DNA of 23,925 nucleotides, from positions 1 to 23,925 of the IMG/VR virus record IMGVR_UViG_3300031208_000120. The stretch is one strand, 5' to 3'. The translations under genes and the position numbers were made by a program. This DNA comes from a virus. Position 1 is the first letter of the stretch, and every line of letters starts with the position of its first letter. The notes under the pieces are model-generated. The model did no database searches. It worked only from the letters and a program-made list of their open reading frames with translations, and had not been told where the DNA came from. Below, piece after piece: positions 7,246 to 14,317 of the stretch.

Positions 7246-7632
7246 TTAACTTTCTTTTTTTGACTGGTGCATTGCTTTTATCATTCCGTACTTGCGTATA
7301 TCACCTGAGAACAAAGTGAGCTCTACGGCTTTTCGTTCGTTTGTCACAATAACCCCTTTGTTAGTAAGATAGTACGGACAGTCGATAAATTTATCTAGGA
7401 AGATGATTACTTGAGTAGTAGTGGCCATGTCTTCCGGATACGGTATGACGTATGTTCGTAATCCGATTACGGACAGCATGTCTATTCCTTGTTCAGTTAG
7501 TCGCAGCCCACCGGTTTCTTTAACCCGTATGTTTTGCCACCATAAAGGCAAGTGTTCTTTGACGCTTAGTTCGTTTGTACTCTTGTCCAATGCAGCTAGA
7601 AACATTTTAGTGTAGAGTTTTTTCCAGTTCAT
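7246..7632 (-). CDS. Conserved hypothetical protein, 128 aa
   Basis: The start is set at ATG 7632 (MNWKKLYTKMF) because it forms an ATGA overlap with the stop of the preceding 95-aa gene; the longer frame upstream is a shadow of that gene. The protein contains LWWQNIRVKETGGLRLTEQG and QVIIFLDKFIDCPYYLTNKG, then VTNERKAVELTLFSGDIRKYG. I associate it with a conserved hypothetical of marine T4-like phages. It looks like a winged-helix-sized alpha/beta protein, and no catalytic motif is evident. It is last in the operon that begins with the exonuclease gene. Confidence 0.8.
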   Translation of the reverse strand: MNWKKLYTKMFLAALDKSTNELSVKEHLPLWWQNIRVKETGGLRLTEQGIDMLSVIGLRTYVIPYPEDMATTTQVIIFLDKFIDCPYYLTNKGVIVTNERKAVELTLFSGDIRKYGMIKAMHQSKKES

Positions 7633-7916
7633 TCTTGTACTTTCTCGATAGACGACAATTTGTGTACAGCGAAGTCGTTGCATTTGAATAAATCGTTTAG
7701 TTTTTTAGCGAGGTTACAGGCGTGTCCTGGATTTGAAAAGCTAGTTTTTTTGTATTTTGGCCCAGGGTAATTTGTGAGGGCATTTGAGCTTTTTAGATTA
7801 AAAGGCCGGTCTTGATAAAACACGGCCCAAATTGCTTCTGCTTCGAGTACTTGCTCTGAGCGGTATGTCTTGTTGTTTATATCTTCAAGGATAACTGTGG
7901 GTTTAGGTCGTGACAT
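7629..7916 (-). CDS. Conserved hypothetical protein, 95 aa
   Basis: The small basic protein starts MSRPKPTVILED with AGGA about 10 bases upstream. It contains YRSEQVLEAEAIWAVFYQD and NYPGPKYKKTSFSNPGHACN, motifs I associate with a marine phage hypothetical family. Its stop overlaps the next start (ATGA), so the two are coupled. A CTAAATA-type sequence (7943-7949) lies upstream and might be a degenerate late promoter. Function unknown. Confidence 0.75.
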   Translation of the reverse strand: MSRPKPTVILEDINNKTYRSEQVLEAEAIWAVFYQDRPFNLKSSNALTNYPGPKYKKTSFSNPGHACNLAKKLNDLFKCNDFAVHKLSSIEKVQE

Positions 7917-7972
7917 ATACGTGGTTCCTTATTAACTACGTATATTTAGCGTATTAAAAGATTATTAGAAAA

Positions 7973-8218
7973 TTACTTCCATCCTGTTCCGCCGTCTACT
8001 TGTACTTGTAATACAGAACTGTCGTTGCTTTTACTTTCTGCAACTAGTTTTTCAAGATCGCCGTTAAGCCGAGCCATTACTGTTCCTAGGGCAAACGCAA
8101 GATTCTTTGCTTGTGTTATATCCATCTTTACTTCTTTTGCACGACTATTGTCAGCAGATTTTACCTGCTGTATAAACTGCTGGATAGGCATAGTGTTTAA
8201 CGGTTCAACTGCTGGCAC
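7973..8218 (-). CDS. Small helical hypothetical protein, 81 aa
   Basis: It starts at a GTG that overlaps the end of the preceding gene by 14 bases, with AGGA about 9 bases upstream. The sequence is mostly helical (IQQFIQQVKSADNSRAKEV, ITQAKNLAFALGTVMARLNG), resembling a short coiled-coil or oligomerisation module. No known family is identified. It belongs to the exonuclease operon. Confidence 0.7.
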   Translation of the reverse strand: MPAVEPLNTMPIQQFIQQVKSADNSRAKEVKMDITQAKNLAFALGTVMARLNGDLEKLVAESKSNDSSVLQVQVDGGTGWK

Positions 8219-8681
8219 GGCTTAGTTCCTGTTTCATCTCGAACTCTGTTTTAAACGGTCCTTTTGTTTGATACTGCTCAACTGTACTTAGTTTAGGGCA
8301 AAAACTTCTCACCCATCCTTTGTTGAACTTTATAATATGATATCCTGCGCAATACATACTTTTAGACTTTTCACTTTTTGTAAACAAAGGCAATTTGCGC
8401 TTAACATCATATATACTGTTATACGGCGCGACGCTGGTCGGATAACCGTATGCTTCGAGTTTCGTGTCTACATCCATTTCAGTTGAACTAGATTTGTTAC
8501 TCCACGTAATGTTAAAACCAAATTTCTTTTTAATCTGCTGAGTGTTGTCAAAGTAACATGTTTCTACTTTGTTGCTAAACATGTATCGATCGTCGTTTAA
8601 GCTTAGCGTACCGATTCGGTCTCCGTTTTCTTCAACAATCCAAAACTTATCTTTAATAATTACTTTAACTTGTGTTGCCAT
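8205..8681 (-). CDS. Conserved hypothetical protein, 158 aa
   Basis: The protein contains TLSLNDDRYMFSN, then LEAYGYPTSVAPYNSIYDV, LPLFTKSEKSKSMYCAGYHI and WVRSFCPKLSTVE. I associate this pattern with a conserved hypothetical of marine T4-like phages. It is rich in aromatic residues and has two late Cys but no obvious catalytic site. The ATG overlaps the stop of the 21-aa microprotein (TAATG), so it is translationally coupled to it. Confidence 0.8.
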   Translation of the reverse strand: MATQVKVIIKDKFWIVEENGDRIGTLSLNDDRYMFSNKVETCYFDNTQQIKKKFGFNITWSNKSSSTEMDVDTKLEAYGYPTSVAPYNSIYDVKRKLPLFTKSEKSKSMYCAGYHIIKFNKGWVRSFCPKLSTVEQYQTKGPFKTEFEMKQELSRASS

Positions 8682-8746
8682 TAATCAATCCACTCCTCGT
8701 CTGCTTCTACTAGTTCGATCTGATCTTCGAACGACAATAGTTTCAT
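8681..8746 (-). CDS. 21-aa acidic microprotein
   Basis: A 21-codon frame begins MKLLSFEDQIELVEADEE and is very acidic. Its ATG overlaps the stop of the exonuclease gene (ATGA) and its own stop overlaps the next ATG (TAATG). AAGG lies 8 bases upstream of the start. Perfect packing at both ends strongly suggests that it is translated. The function is unknown; it could be a short regulatory peptide or simply a coupling leader for the next gene. Confidence 0.65.
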   Translation of the reverse strand: MKLLSFEDQIELVEADEEWID

Positions 8747-9729
8747 TTTATATACCTTGCATTTAATGCAGTTGCATAGGACTGTGCTTGATCTGCAATT
8801 CGCTGCATATCCCATTTAGCGCAAAACTTCATTAGTCGCATTCCTACTTGTGTAACTTCTTTAGTTTCAATATTGTCAATAGTCTCATTGATCATAGCAC
8901 GTATGTCTGCTGGTTGTGCTGATAAATCACACAATATTACATTTCGATTGTAGTCATCGAGTACTCTATGCTCAACCTTTTCATGATCAGTCCAGCGTTG
9001 CAACATTAAATTGTTCCAATTATACCCTTTTAAGTTCTTGTCGTTAAAGGCGTCCATTAAGCCGACTCTATTCTTAGTACCCTTTTTAGGCGCGCCTGGG
9101 TATGCCGAAAACACATTGTCGCTAGTATCACCTCGCATACACTTTTCAAACAACTGCCACTCAGGATGCGGAGCAGGCTTTGGCTCTTTAGTCTTCTTCT
9201 CAATTATTTCCTTGCCTTTCTCGTCAAAGTAGCCTTCATGTGTAATAGTCATGTTAGCCACACCGTTGTACTGACGCACGTTAGGTGCAATCAACTGAGC
9301 AAAGTCACCGTCTGTACTAATGACAATGTGAAAGTCGTCTGGGTGAAGCTGAATAAACCCTGCTATAAGGTCGTCTGCTTCAAGATTAGGGTGACGGATA
9401 GCAGTGCAGTTAGTCTTCTCTTTAATAAAGTTAGTAAACTCTTCGTAAATCTCCCAAAATGCAGTATCTTCGTCCTCTTCGTGCGCAGTCATTGCTGATC
9501 GAACTTTTGCTCTATTACGTTTATAAGGAGCATAGAAGTCCTTACGCCAGCTTCGACCTTCTAAACAGAAGATAACGTGGTCTGCATTAAAGTCAGTCCA
9601 CGCTTTCTTTACAGAGTTTAGTGTAATGTGCAGCGCCATACCAACTTTTGTATCAATGTCGCCGCGGACGACGTGCCTTGCTCTGAAAAAAGTATTCGCT
9701 GTATCGACTAGTATGTAAGTCTTATTCAT
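8743..9729 (-). CDS. rnh: 5'-3' exonuclease/RNase H, FEN family (T4 Rnh-like)
   Basis: The 328-aa protein is a flap-endonuclease-type nuclease like T4 RNase H, which removes RNA primers and 5' flaps on the lagging strand. Metal-binding acidic residues are visible in VDTAN (D9), EADD (117-120), STDGD (D140, D142) and RGDTSDN (D201, D204). EGRSWRK (57-63) matches the conserved basic segment near the active site. ATG 9729 is chosen because AGGA lies 5 bases upstream; the longer frame extends into the promoter. It heads an operon of small genes and has a consensus promoter at 9759-9787. The length is close to the T4 enzyme (about 305 aa). Confidence 0.9.
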   Translation of the reverse strand: MNKTYILVDTANTFFRARHVVRGDIDTKVGMALHITLNSVKKAWTDFNADHVIFCLEGRSWRKDFYAPYKRNRAKVRSAMTAHEEDEDTAFWEIYEEFTNFIKEKTNCTAIRHPNLEADDLIAGFIQLHPDDFHIVISTDGDFAQLIAPNVRQYNGVANMTITHEGYFDEKGKEIIEKKTKEPKPAPHPEWQLFEKCMRGDTSDNVFSAYPGAPKKGTKNRVGLMDAFNDKNLKGYNWNNLMLQRWTDHEKVEHRVLDDYNRNVILCDLSAQPADIRAMINETIDNIETKEVTQVGMRLMKFCAKWDMQRIADQAQSYATALNARYIK

Positions 9730-9758
9730 ATATGTCCTATTGTTGCTGCATTTTATAG

Positions 9759-9787
9759 AGTATAACACATACGTTGCCGGGTGTCAA
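9759..9787 (-). promoter_or_regulatory. Sigma70-type promoter for the exonuclease operon
   Basis: Minus-strand TTGACA (9782-9787) and TATACT (9759-9764) are separated by 17 bases, about 30 bases upstream of the ATG at 9729. Confidence 0.85.
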
Positions 9788-9800
9788 CTCCATTTCATAA

Positions 9801-10049
9801 TTAGTCCTTTTTGGTGTTGTCAAGCTCGTCGTTCTTAAGCCAAGGAAACTCGTTTACAAAAAGTTCAGGGCGAGTTAATACAAACCACCACAGCCTGATA
9901 TGGTTAATTCTATTGCTAGTGTCCATAGGCAGACTCTTAGAACGAGCAAATTGCACTAACGTTAGCAGGCCAATTGCAGTAGCAAAGATGCCAGCAATTG
10001 CCATCAGTGCTAGCAAGACTTTTACTAAGAATAATAAAATAAATGTCAT
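9801..10049 (-). CDS. Small membrane protein, 82 aa
   Basis: The N-terminal 35 residues are strongly hydrophobic (MTFILLFLVKVLLALMAIAG, then IFATAIGLLTLVQF), which suggests one long or two short membrane segments. A soluble, charged C-terminal half follows. The ATG overlaps the stop of the preceding coiled-coil gene (ATGA). It is not a recognisable holin or other named family; a role at the host envelope is possible. Confidence 0.75.
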   Translation of the reverse strand: MTFILLFLVKVLLALMAIAGIFATAIGLLTLVQFARSKSLPMDTSNRINHIRLWWFVLTRPELFVNEFPWLKNDELDNTKKD

Positions 10050-10546
10050 GATACCTCCGACTTGTTGTTATTGATAGGCACTACGTTAATATAACCTGCG
10101 CCGCGGTCAGTGTCTAGACCGTCTTCTTGCAACATATTAAAAATAATATCACGGAACCAGCGGTCTACGATCTCTTCTTCTGGGTCAGCTTCAAGACCGT
10201 AGCCTTCTTCTCTTAATCGTGTGATGAAGGGTGCATTCCAGTCAAGCTCAAAGAATCCGTTTCGAATGTTATCTTTGTTTACGTGTGTGTCTAGTACCTG
10301 TACCCATTCTTCGCCTTTTTCAGTTGCTTGCGCCTTAGGGTCTAGTTTATTAAATGCTTCTTCTTTTTTGAGTCGGTCTTTCTCGGCAGCAGCTTCCTTG
10401 TCGGCTTTCTCACTAGCTTGTTTTCTCTCGAACTCTTCAGCTTCTGCTTGGGCAATATCTTCCATTACCTTTTTAAGCCGCGCTTCTTCGGACGCTCTTG
10501 CTTTTTCAATCTTTTCAACACCGGTAATCTTTTTCCATAAACCCAT
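10046..10546 (-). CDS. Coiled-coil conserved phage protein, 166 aa
   Basis: Residues about 10-80 are a charged Glu/Lys/Ala-rich helix, probably a coiled coil. The C-terminal part (EEWVQVLDTHVNKDNIRNGF then FELDWNAPFITRLREEGYG, EEEIVDRWFRDIIFNML) resembles a domain conserved in marine T4-like phages. AAGGAG lies 6 bases ahead of the ATG. A CGTAAATA sequence (10565-10572) just upstream could be a weak late promoter. Its ATGA overlap with the next membrane protein gene suggests that the pair works together. Function unknown. Confidence 0.8.
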   Translation of the reverse strand: MGLWKKITGVEKIEKARASEEARLKKVMEDIAQAEAEEFERKQASEKADKEAAAEKDRLKKEEAFNKLDPKAQATEKGEEWVQVLDTHVNKDNIRNGFFELDWNAPFITRLREEGYGLEADPEEEIVDRWFRDIIFNMLQEDGLDTDRGAGYINVVPINNNKSEVS

Positions 10547-10567
10547 AGTTTTCTCCTTTGTGGTTAT

Positions 10568-11347
10568 TTACGTGCCCCAATGTACTATTAAACCGTATCC
10601 TGCGTCTTTAATTTTGTTTTCGTAGTAAATCGTTTTTTCGTATAGTTCTTTCATTTTAACTTTTAGTATTGGGTGTTGCTCTTCTGGATCATACGTGTTA
10701 GGGCATCCGTGCCAGAATCTTCCGTGATATAAGTAAACCGTGTTAGTGTCATAATCATATCCGTCTACGGTGTAGTATACGTCCTCTAAAAATACTTGTC
10801 TGCCTATGACGTTTAAACTATCTAGCCATTTAGTTTCTGTTTTGCTCACGCTTGCTTGATTGCCCCAGTAAGGTCTAAAATTTACATAAGCTCGTTCACT
10901 TTTTAATGTCTTGTTTGTTTCTGTTGAACAAGTAGGACACGCTTCGTTCACTACACTATTGCCTACTAGGCTTCTTGTCCATTGACTAAATTCGCCGTGT
11001 ACTTTACATTCTACAATAATTTTTCTTTTTTCATAAGGGTCGAACCTAGCATTAGTTAAGTCATAAAGATTGCCCCATCTTTCTTTTATTTCTTTCAATC
11101 TCTTAGATAACGATTTAGACATTGCTGGTATTCTATTTTCGTGATAACCTTTTGGACAACAATGTTTTTTAGGTTTAATTATCTGCCAACCGTATAAAAA
11201 ATCTGATTTATGTGAGCAAGTTACTTTGTATCTTTCGTTAACTCCTTTGTATTCAATAACTTCGATGTTATTATATAGGTGTCCGTTTGCTAGGTTAAAT
11301 TTTTCTAAGAACGTTTCTTTAGAAAATTTATGTGTAGGATTTGTCAT
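10568..11347 (-). CDS. Putative homing endonuclease, Vsr/EDxHD-like with zinc-ribbon repeats
   Basis: The 259-aa protein has two DUF723-like zinc-ribbon units: CSH...CCPKGYH (residues 44-69) and CKVHGEF...ACPTC (114-140), as in many phage DNA-binding endonucleases. The C-terminal domain (about 168-259) resembles the Vsr-type fold of EDxHD homing endonucleases: E171 in ETKWLD, D195 in YTVDGYD, H208 in YLYHGRFWHG, and a final strand with YGLIVHWGT. It would cut DNA to promote its own spread. ATG 11347 is chosen because GGAG lies 6 bases upstream; a TTG four codons earlier is the SD itself. It is inserted between queE and the coiled-coil gene. An inverted repeat and a late promoter precede it. 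A non-mobile Vsr-like nuclease is the alternative. Confidence 0.8.
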   Translation of the reverse strand: MTNPTHKFSKETFLEKFNLANGHLYNNIEVIEYKGVNERYKVTCSHKSDFLYGWQIIKPKKHCCPKGYHENRIPAMSKSLSKRLKEIKERWGNLYDLTNARFDPYEKRKIIVECKVHGEFSQWTRSLVGNSVVNEACPTCSTETNKTLKSERAYVNFRPYWGNQASVSKTETKWLDSLNVIGRQVFLEDVYYTVDGYDYDTNTVYLYHGRFWHGCPNTYDPEEQHPILKVKMKELYEKTIYYENKIKDAGYGLIVHWGT

Positions 11348-11355
11348 AATGTTCT

Positions 11356-11399
11356 CCAACTGTTACGTAAAAGTATTTATCTTTTTCGGCAACAGTTGG
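11356..11399 (-). promoter_or_regulatory. Inverted repeat that can hide the endonuclease ribosome site
   Basis: Perfect 9-bp arms (11356-11364 and 11391-11399, CCAACTGTT and complement) extend to 11 pairs with one G-U. The second arm on the minus strand includes the GG of the Shine-Dalgarno GGAG. The late promoter GATAAATA lies in the spacer. Confidence 0.65.
11374..11381 (-). promoter_or_regulatory. T4-type late promoter for the putative homing endonuclease
   Basis: The minus strand reads GATAAATA, one base from the T4 late consensus. It lies between the two arms of the inverted repeat and 27 bases from the ATG, so late RNA would begin at or just before the second arm and could not form the hairpin. 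Confidence 0.6.
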
Positions 11400-11406
11400 C
11401 AGTTTA

Positions 11407-12279
11407 CTAGGTACCCCACCGGTTTCCAAAAAGCGCCACATGAAGTCTTGGAGAAAATCTCCATCCTTGCTTCATAGCAATCTCAGCTACACGTTGCTCG
11501 TTCATTTCGTATTCTTCACTACGACCGCCTAAAGGCATCAAGTACACAGGGCATTCTACCCCTGCTAACCTGTACTCTTTAACTGCCTTGTGCACTTCTT
11601 CAACGTCGACTTCGTCTGCTACAACAAATTTGAGATACATGTTGCTGTCAGGAAGACTGTGGGTGTAGCTTGCTACTATTTCTGGCTTAATAGCAGCCTT
11701 CCATGCCTCGCCGGATACTGTTAATTTAGGTGAACAACTCCAGGTTAGTTTTACTAGAGGCCACTTAGTAAGTACGTCAACAAGCTCTTTAGCTAATTTT
11801 TGAGTGCCATTGGTCTCAATAGTCATATTTTTAAGATCCTGCATTCCGGGATGCTCTAGCAGTTCTGGCCAAAACTTCTGCCATAACATAGGCTCGCCGC
11901 CTGTTAGAATCAAGTGTATGTCCTGACCATTATCCATAGTCCACTTACCTTCTGGAGTAAGACTTAACAGGTGCTCAACAACTTCGTCAACTTCTCTGTC
12001 CTTTGTATACTTCTTAAACTCAGGATAGATGCTGGCGTATGTGTCGCAGCCTGTGTGGATGATAGGTAAATCCTCAAACTTATCAATGTCATTAAGCCGG
12101 TCACTTGTAATAAGTTCCTTAACTTCGGGATTGTGTTTAGCTTTGGGTGTTCCGCGTTCTAAGCCAAATCCCTGACAACGAAAATTACATCCGAAGGTGC
12201 GCAGGAATACGCTGGGCACTCCTACGAACGAACCTTCGCCTTGTACTGAATAGAACGCTTCTGAATATCGTAGTTTCAT
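11407..12279 (-). CDS. queE: QueE-like 7-carboxy-7-deazaguanine synthase (radical SAM)
   Basis: The 290-aa protein resembles QueE, the radical SAM enzyme that turns 6-carboxytetrahydropterin into 7-carboxy-7-deazaguanine. Visible family features are YSVQGEGSFVG near the N-terminus, LRTFGCNFRC (C31, C35), TGGEP (126-130) and ETNGT (155-159). The third cluster cysteine is not at the usual place: CX2C is replaced by GFG. A CDT triad (C78, D79, T80), which matches the FCDT of classical QueE, appears 42 residues later, so about 40 residues seem inserted inside the cluster motif. Its ATG overlaps the folE stop (ATGA), which supports a joint pathway. The length is larger than typical QueE (about 210-240), consistent with the insertion. 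Confidence 0.85.
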   Translation of the reverse strand: MKLRYSEAFYSVQGEGSFVGVPSVFLRTFGCNFRCQGFGLERGTPKAKHNPEVKELITSDRLNDIDKFEDLPIIHTGCDTYASIYPEFKKYTKDREVDEVVEHLLSLTPEGKWTMDNGQDIHLILTGGEPMLWQKFWPELLEHPGMQDLKNMTIETNGTQKLAKELVDVLTKWPLVKLTWSCSPKLTVSGEAWKAAIKPEIVASYTHSLPDSNMYLKFVVADEVDVEEVHKAVKEYRLAGVECPVYLMPLGGRSEEYEMNEQRVAEIAMKQGWRFSPRLHVALFGNRWGT

Positions 12280-12968
12280 CGTGGCGCAAAATCCTGTTGT
12301 AGTTTTACGTTATTGAAAAACTCTTCCTTTGTGCTTGCGTCAGCTTTAAACGCACCTTTGAGCACAGTTGTCTGTGTTAGACTAGAATGAGCCATAATAC
12401 CTCGATTTTCGCAGCATCCGTGAACTGCTTGAATGTACACTCCTACGTCAACTGATTCAGTTGCGTCTTGTATCTCTCGAGCAATATTGTTAGCTAACTG
12501 CTCCTGTAGTGTGCCGCGTCTAGCACACCATTGAGCAATGCGGGTGTATTTGCTGAGTCCGATGACTTTCTTGCCCGGTATAATGCCAATGTAAGCAACA
12601 CCGGTCACTGGCTGATGGTGATGCGAGCACATACTGCGCAACTCAGACCGCACTACTAGCATACCGGTATATGCCTCGTCGCCTTCGTTTGGAAATGCCG
12701 TTCCGTTAGGTGCCGGATTGTAGCGGCCGCTCATTACTTCGTTGATGTACATTTTAGCAAGACGTTGACCAGTGTCCATTGAGTTTGGATCAGTGTATCG
12801 ATCAATAACTAGACTGTCTAATACGCTGGTGAACTTTTCTGCTAGTTCGTCAATTAGCTCTTCTTTCTCACCTTTGCAAATGTGCGCAGATATATTATCG
12901 CCTGCCCAATAACGGTCGCCTGCATTATCTAAACGTTGTTTAATTACTTCTGAAATTGCTTGTGTCAT
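12276..12968 (-). CDS. folE: GTP cyclohydrolase I (FolE)
   Basis: The enzyme converts GTP to dihydroneopterin triphosphate, the first step to folate and to 7-deazaguanines. The 230-aa protein has the FolE signature SMCSHHHQPVTG (C114, H116, H117; zinc and active site), GLSKYTRIAQWCARRGTLQEQ (substrate binding, from 137) and HGCCENRGI (183-191) with the second zinc Cys. The length matches the family (about 220). The ATG has CGGAG 5 bases upstream. It is coupled to queE and driven by a promoter whose -10 lies inside a 20-bp palindrome. In this context it likely feeds deazaguanine synthesis rather than folate. Confidence 0.95.
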   Translation of the reverse strand: MTQAISEVIKQRLDNAGDRYWAGDNISAHICKGEKEELIDELAEKFTSVLDSLVIDRYTDPNSMDTGQRLAKMYINEVMSGRYNPAPNGTAFPNEGDEAYTGMLVVRSELRSMCSHHHQPVTGVAYIGIIPGKKVIGLSKYTRIAQWCARRGTLQEQLANNIAREIQDATESVDVGVYIQAVHGCCENRGIMAHSSLTQTTVLKGAFKADASTKEEFFNNVKLQQDFAPR

Positions 12969-13009
12969 TATTTCTCCGAGTTTCTGACGTGGATGTCTTT
13001 TCCATCATT

Positions 13010-13029
13010 AATACATTGTACAATGTATT
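13010..13029. promoter_or_regulatory. 20-bp perfect palindrome over the folE promoter -10
   Basis: AATACATTGT and its exact complement form a 20-bp palindrome with no spacer, centred at 13019/13020. It covers the -10 hexamer TACAAT of the folE promoter. The symmetry and position suit a repressor or activator dimer. A CCTAAATA (13026-13033), possibly a degenerate late promoter, overlaps its edge. Confidence 0.6.
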
Positions 13030-13043
13030 TAGGTTTTTGTCAA
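13015..13043 (-). promoter_or_regulatory. Sigma70-type promoter for folE-queE
   Basis: Minus-strand TTGACA (13038-13043) and TACAAT (13015-13020) are separated by 17 bases. The start at 12968 lies about 47 bases downstream. The gap 12969-13079 holds nothing else I can support. Confidence 0.75.
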
Positions 13044-13079
13044 TCAATTCAACAGGTTGTTCTAACTCATAGTTTCCTT

Positions 13080-13652
13080 TTATCTTATTGCAGTAAGAAA
13101 TGCTGACTCCCAAGGGTACACTAACCAAACATCTTTCTCTGCCTTGTCGACTCTGTCCCAGAGGTAGCGAACGTCGTCAAACTCAGAGCTACTATTATGT
13201 GTCATGGCAGCAAATCGCACATTATTATCCCAGACTGAATCCCACGCATACTGTTCACTAGGCAAACAGCCACTCTGCCAGTCTTCTTTAATCCACTCGA
13301 AGGTTGCTCCGGTGTCGTTGATGTCGTCTACAATGAGCATTTTCTTGCGCGTGTTGATGTCCCAGCGGCATGTAGCGCTCAGGTCGTCTATGTCTACGGG
13401 CACGTACCCAAACGCATCTTCGGCCATCCAGAGGTTGCTCTCAGGGCCCATGTTTGCTTCGTCACGTAGTCTTACGTCAAGCGTGTGCATGGGTACACCA
13501 ATTAAATGACTAAGCATAGTAGCTATAGGTAGGCCGCCTCTAGTGATGCCTACAATATAATCCGGTCGCCAGTTATCCTTGTATAGTTGAACTGTTATAG
13601 CAGTAACCGCAGACTCCACGTCTTGCCATGTGTAATACTTTTTATTTGTCAT
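13080..13652 (-). CDS. Purine-type phosphoribosyltransferase
   Basis: The 190-aa protein is a type I phosphoribosyltransferase, resembling xanthine/hypoxanthine-guanine enzymes that join a base to PRPP. It has GITRGGLPIATMLSHLIG near residues 35-52 and the PRPP-binding loop MLIVDDINDTGAT (about 104-116). The ending WLVYPWES resembles the family C-terminus. It overlaps the end of the preceding gene by 11 bases and closes the operon that contains the glycosyltransferase. It may salvage purines for DNA synthesis; a link to deazaguanine base handling is possible but speculative. Confidence 0.9.
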   Translation of the reverse strand: MTNKKYYTWQDVESAVTAITVQLYKDNWRPDYIVGITRGGLPIATMLSHLIGVPMHTLDVRLRDEANMGPESNLWMAEDAFGYVPVDIDDLSATCRWDINTRKKMLIVDDINDTGATFEWIKEDWQSGCLPSEQYAWDSVWDNNVRFAAMTHNSSSEFDDVRYLWDRVDKAEKDVWLVYPWESAFLTAIR

Positions 13653-13986
13653 GTTCTACTAGTGCCTTTATTGTATTGAAGTTTTCCTTTGCTTTTTTAA
13701 GCGCAGGGTGTTTGTCAAGCAGTTTGTTTTCTCCTTCTTCTTCTAACATTTTATTCCTTGCCCAAGCAAGTGTTGCAACGTCCCTAGAATTTAGTTGAAC
13801 GTCTGCTGTATTAGAATACAATGGTGTCCAGCAACCGCTTGAGTAGACTTCAAACATATTACCGTTGTACCTTACATCACCGCTCATTGCTCGGGGGTCA
13901 TTTATTGGAGACGAAACGTAAGGTCCGCTGCCTCCTGCTCCCATTACTAGCAAAGAGCCGTCGCTTGATATCACGTCACTTATCAC
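13642..13986 (-). CDS. Hypothetical protein, 114 aa, related to its upstream neighbour
   Basis: The start is a GTG at 13986 with a purine-rich GGAAGGGGAAG upstream, overlapping the preceding gene by 11 bases; another GTG at 13974 is possible. The N-terminal half is Gly/Ser-rich with GDVRYNGNMFEVYSSGCW, like beta-structured tip or fibre motifs. The C-terminal half is helical (ATLAWARNKMLEEE, then ALKKAKENFNTIKALVEHD). The C-terminal part resembles that of the upstream 113-aa gene, so the two are probably diverged duplicates. A virion role is possible; function unknown. Confidence 0.7.
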   Translation of the reverse strand: MISDVISSDGSLLVMGAGGSGPYVSSPINDPRAMSGDVRYNGNMFEVYSSGCWTPLYSNTADVQLNSRDVATLAWARNKMLEEEGENKLLDKHPALKKAKENFNTIKALVEHDK

Positions 13987-14317
13987 TTTGCTTCCCCTTC
14001 CAATCTTGCTCTACTAGCGCATACGCAGTTTTAAAATTCTCGTATGCTCGTTCTAGTCCCGGATATTCCTTGCACATTTCTTGCACTTGATCAAACAGTG
14101 GAAACGCCGCCTCGAACGGTGTTTCGTTGTACCTACCTGGGAAATAGAAGTCGTCGCTAGTAGCAGTTATATTCCACTTGCTAGTGTCGTTCAGGCCGGT
14201 GGTGATAAGGTTATTGTTTATAGTGATATCACTACCAGCAACGCAATCCACGTATCCAGTAATTGGGTTACTATTGTCCCCTGTATAAAACGTTTCACCG
14301 TCCTTTAATTGTGCCAT
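13976..14317 (-). CDS. Hypothetical protein, 113 aa, related to its downstream neighbour
   Basis: The protein starts MAQLKDGETFYTGDN with GGAG 9 bases upstream and overlaps the glycosyltransferase stop. The N-terminal part is polar and beta-prone (GSDITINNNLI, TSDDFYFPGRYN). The C-terminal helix YPGLERAYENFKTAYALVEQ matches the pattern A-ENF-x-LVE of the next gene. No family is recognised. Confidence 0.7.
   Translation of the reverse strand: MAQLKDGETFYTGDNSNPITGYVDCVAGSDITINNNLITTGLNDTSKWNITATSDDFYFPGRYNETPFEAAFPLFDQVQEMCKEYPGLERAYENFKTAYALVEQDWKGKQSDK

Noticed and set aside
10565-10572. CGTAAATA as late promoter for the coiled-coil gene
   Set aside because: Two mismatches to TATAAATA and only about 19 bases from the ATG; not supported strongly enough.
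10568-11347. True very-short-patch repair endonuclease (Vsr)
   Set aside because: The C-terminal fold resembles Vsr but the N-terminal zinc-ribbon repeats and the isolated insertion fit a homing endonuclease better.
12940-13128. 62-aa minus-strand open frame
   Set aside because: Covers the folE promoter, palindrome and the ends of two genes in a wrong frame; no ribosome site.
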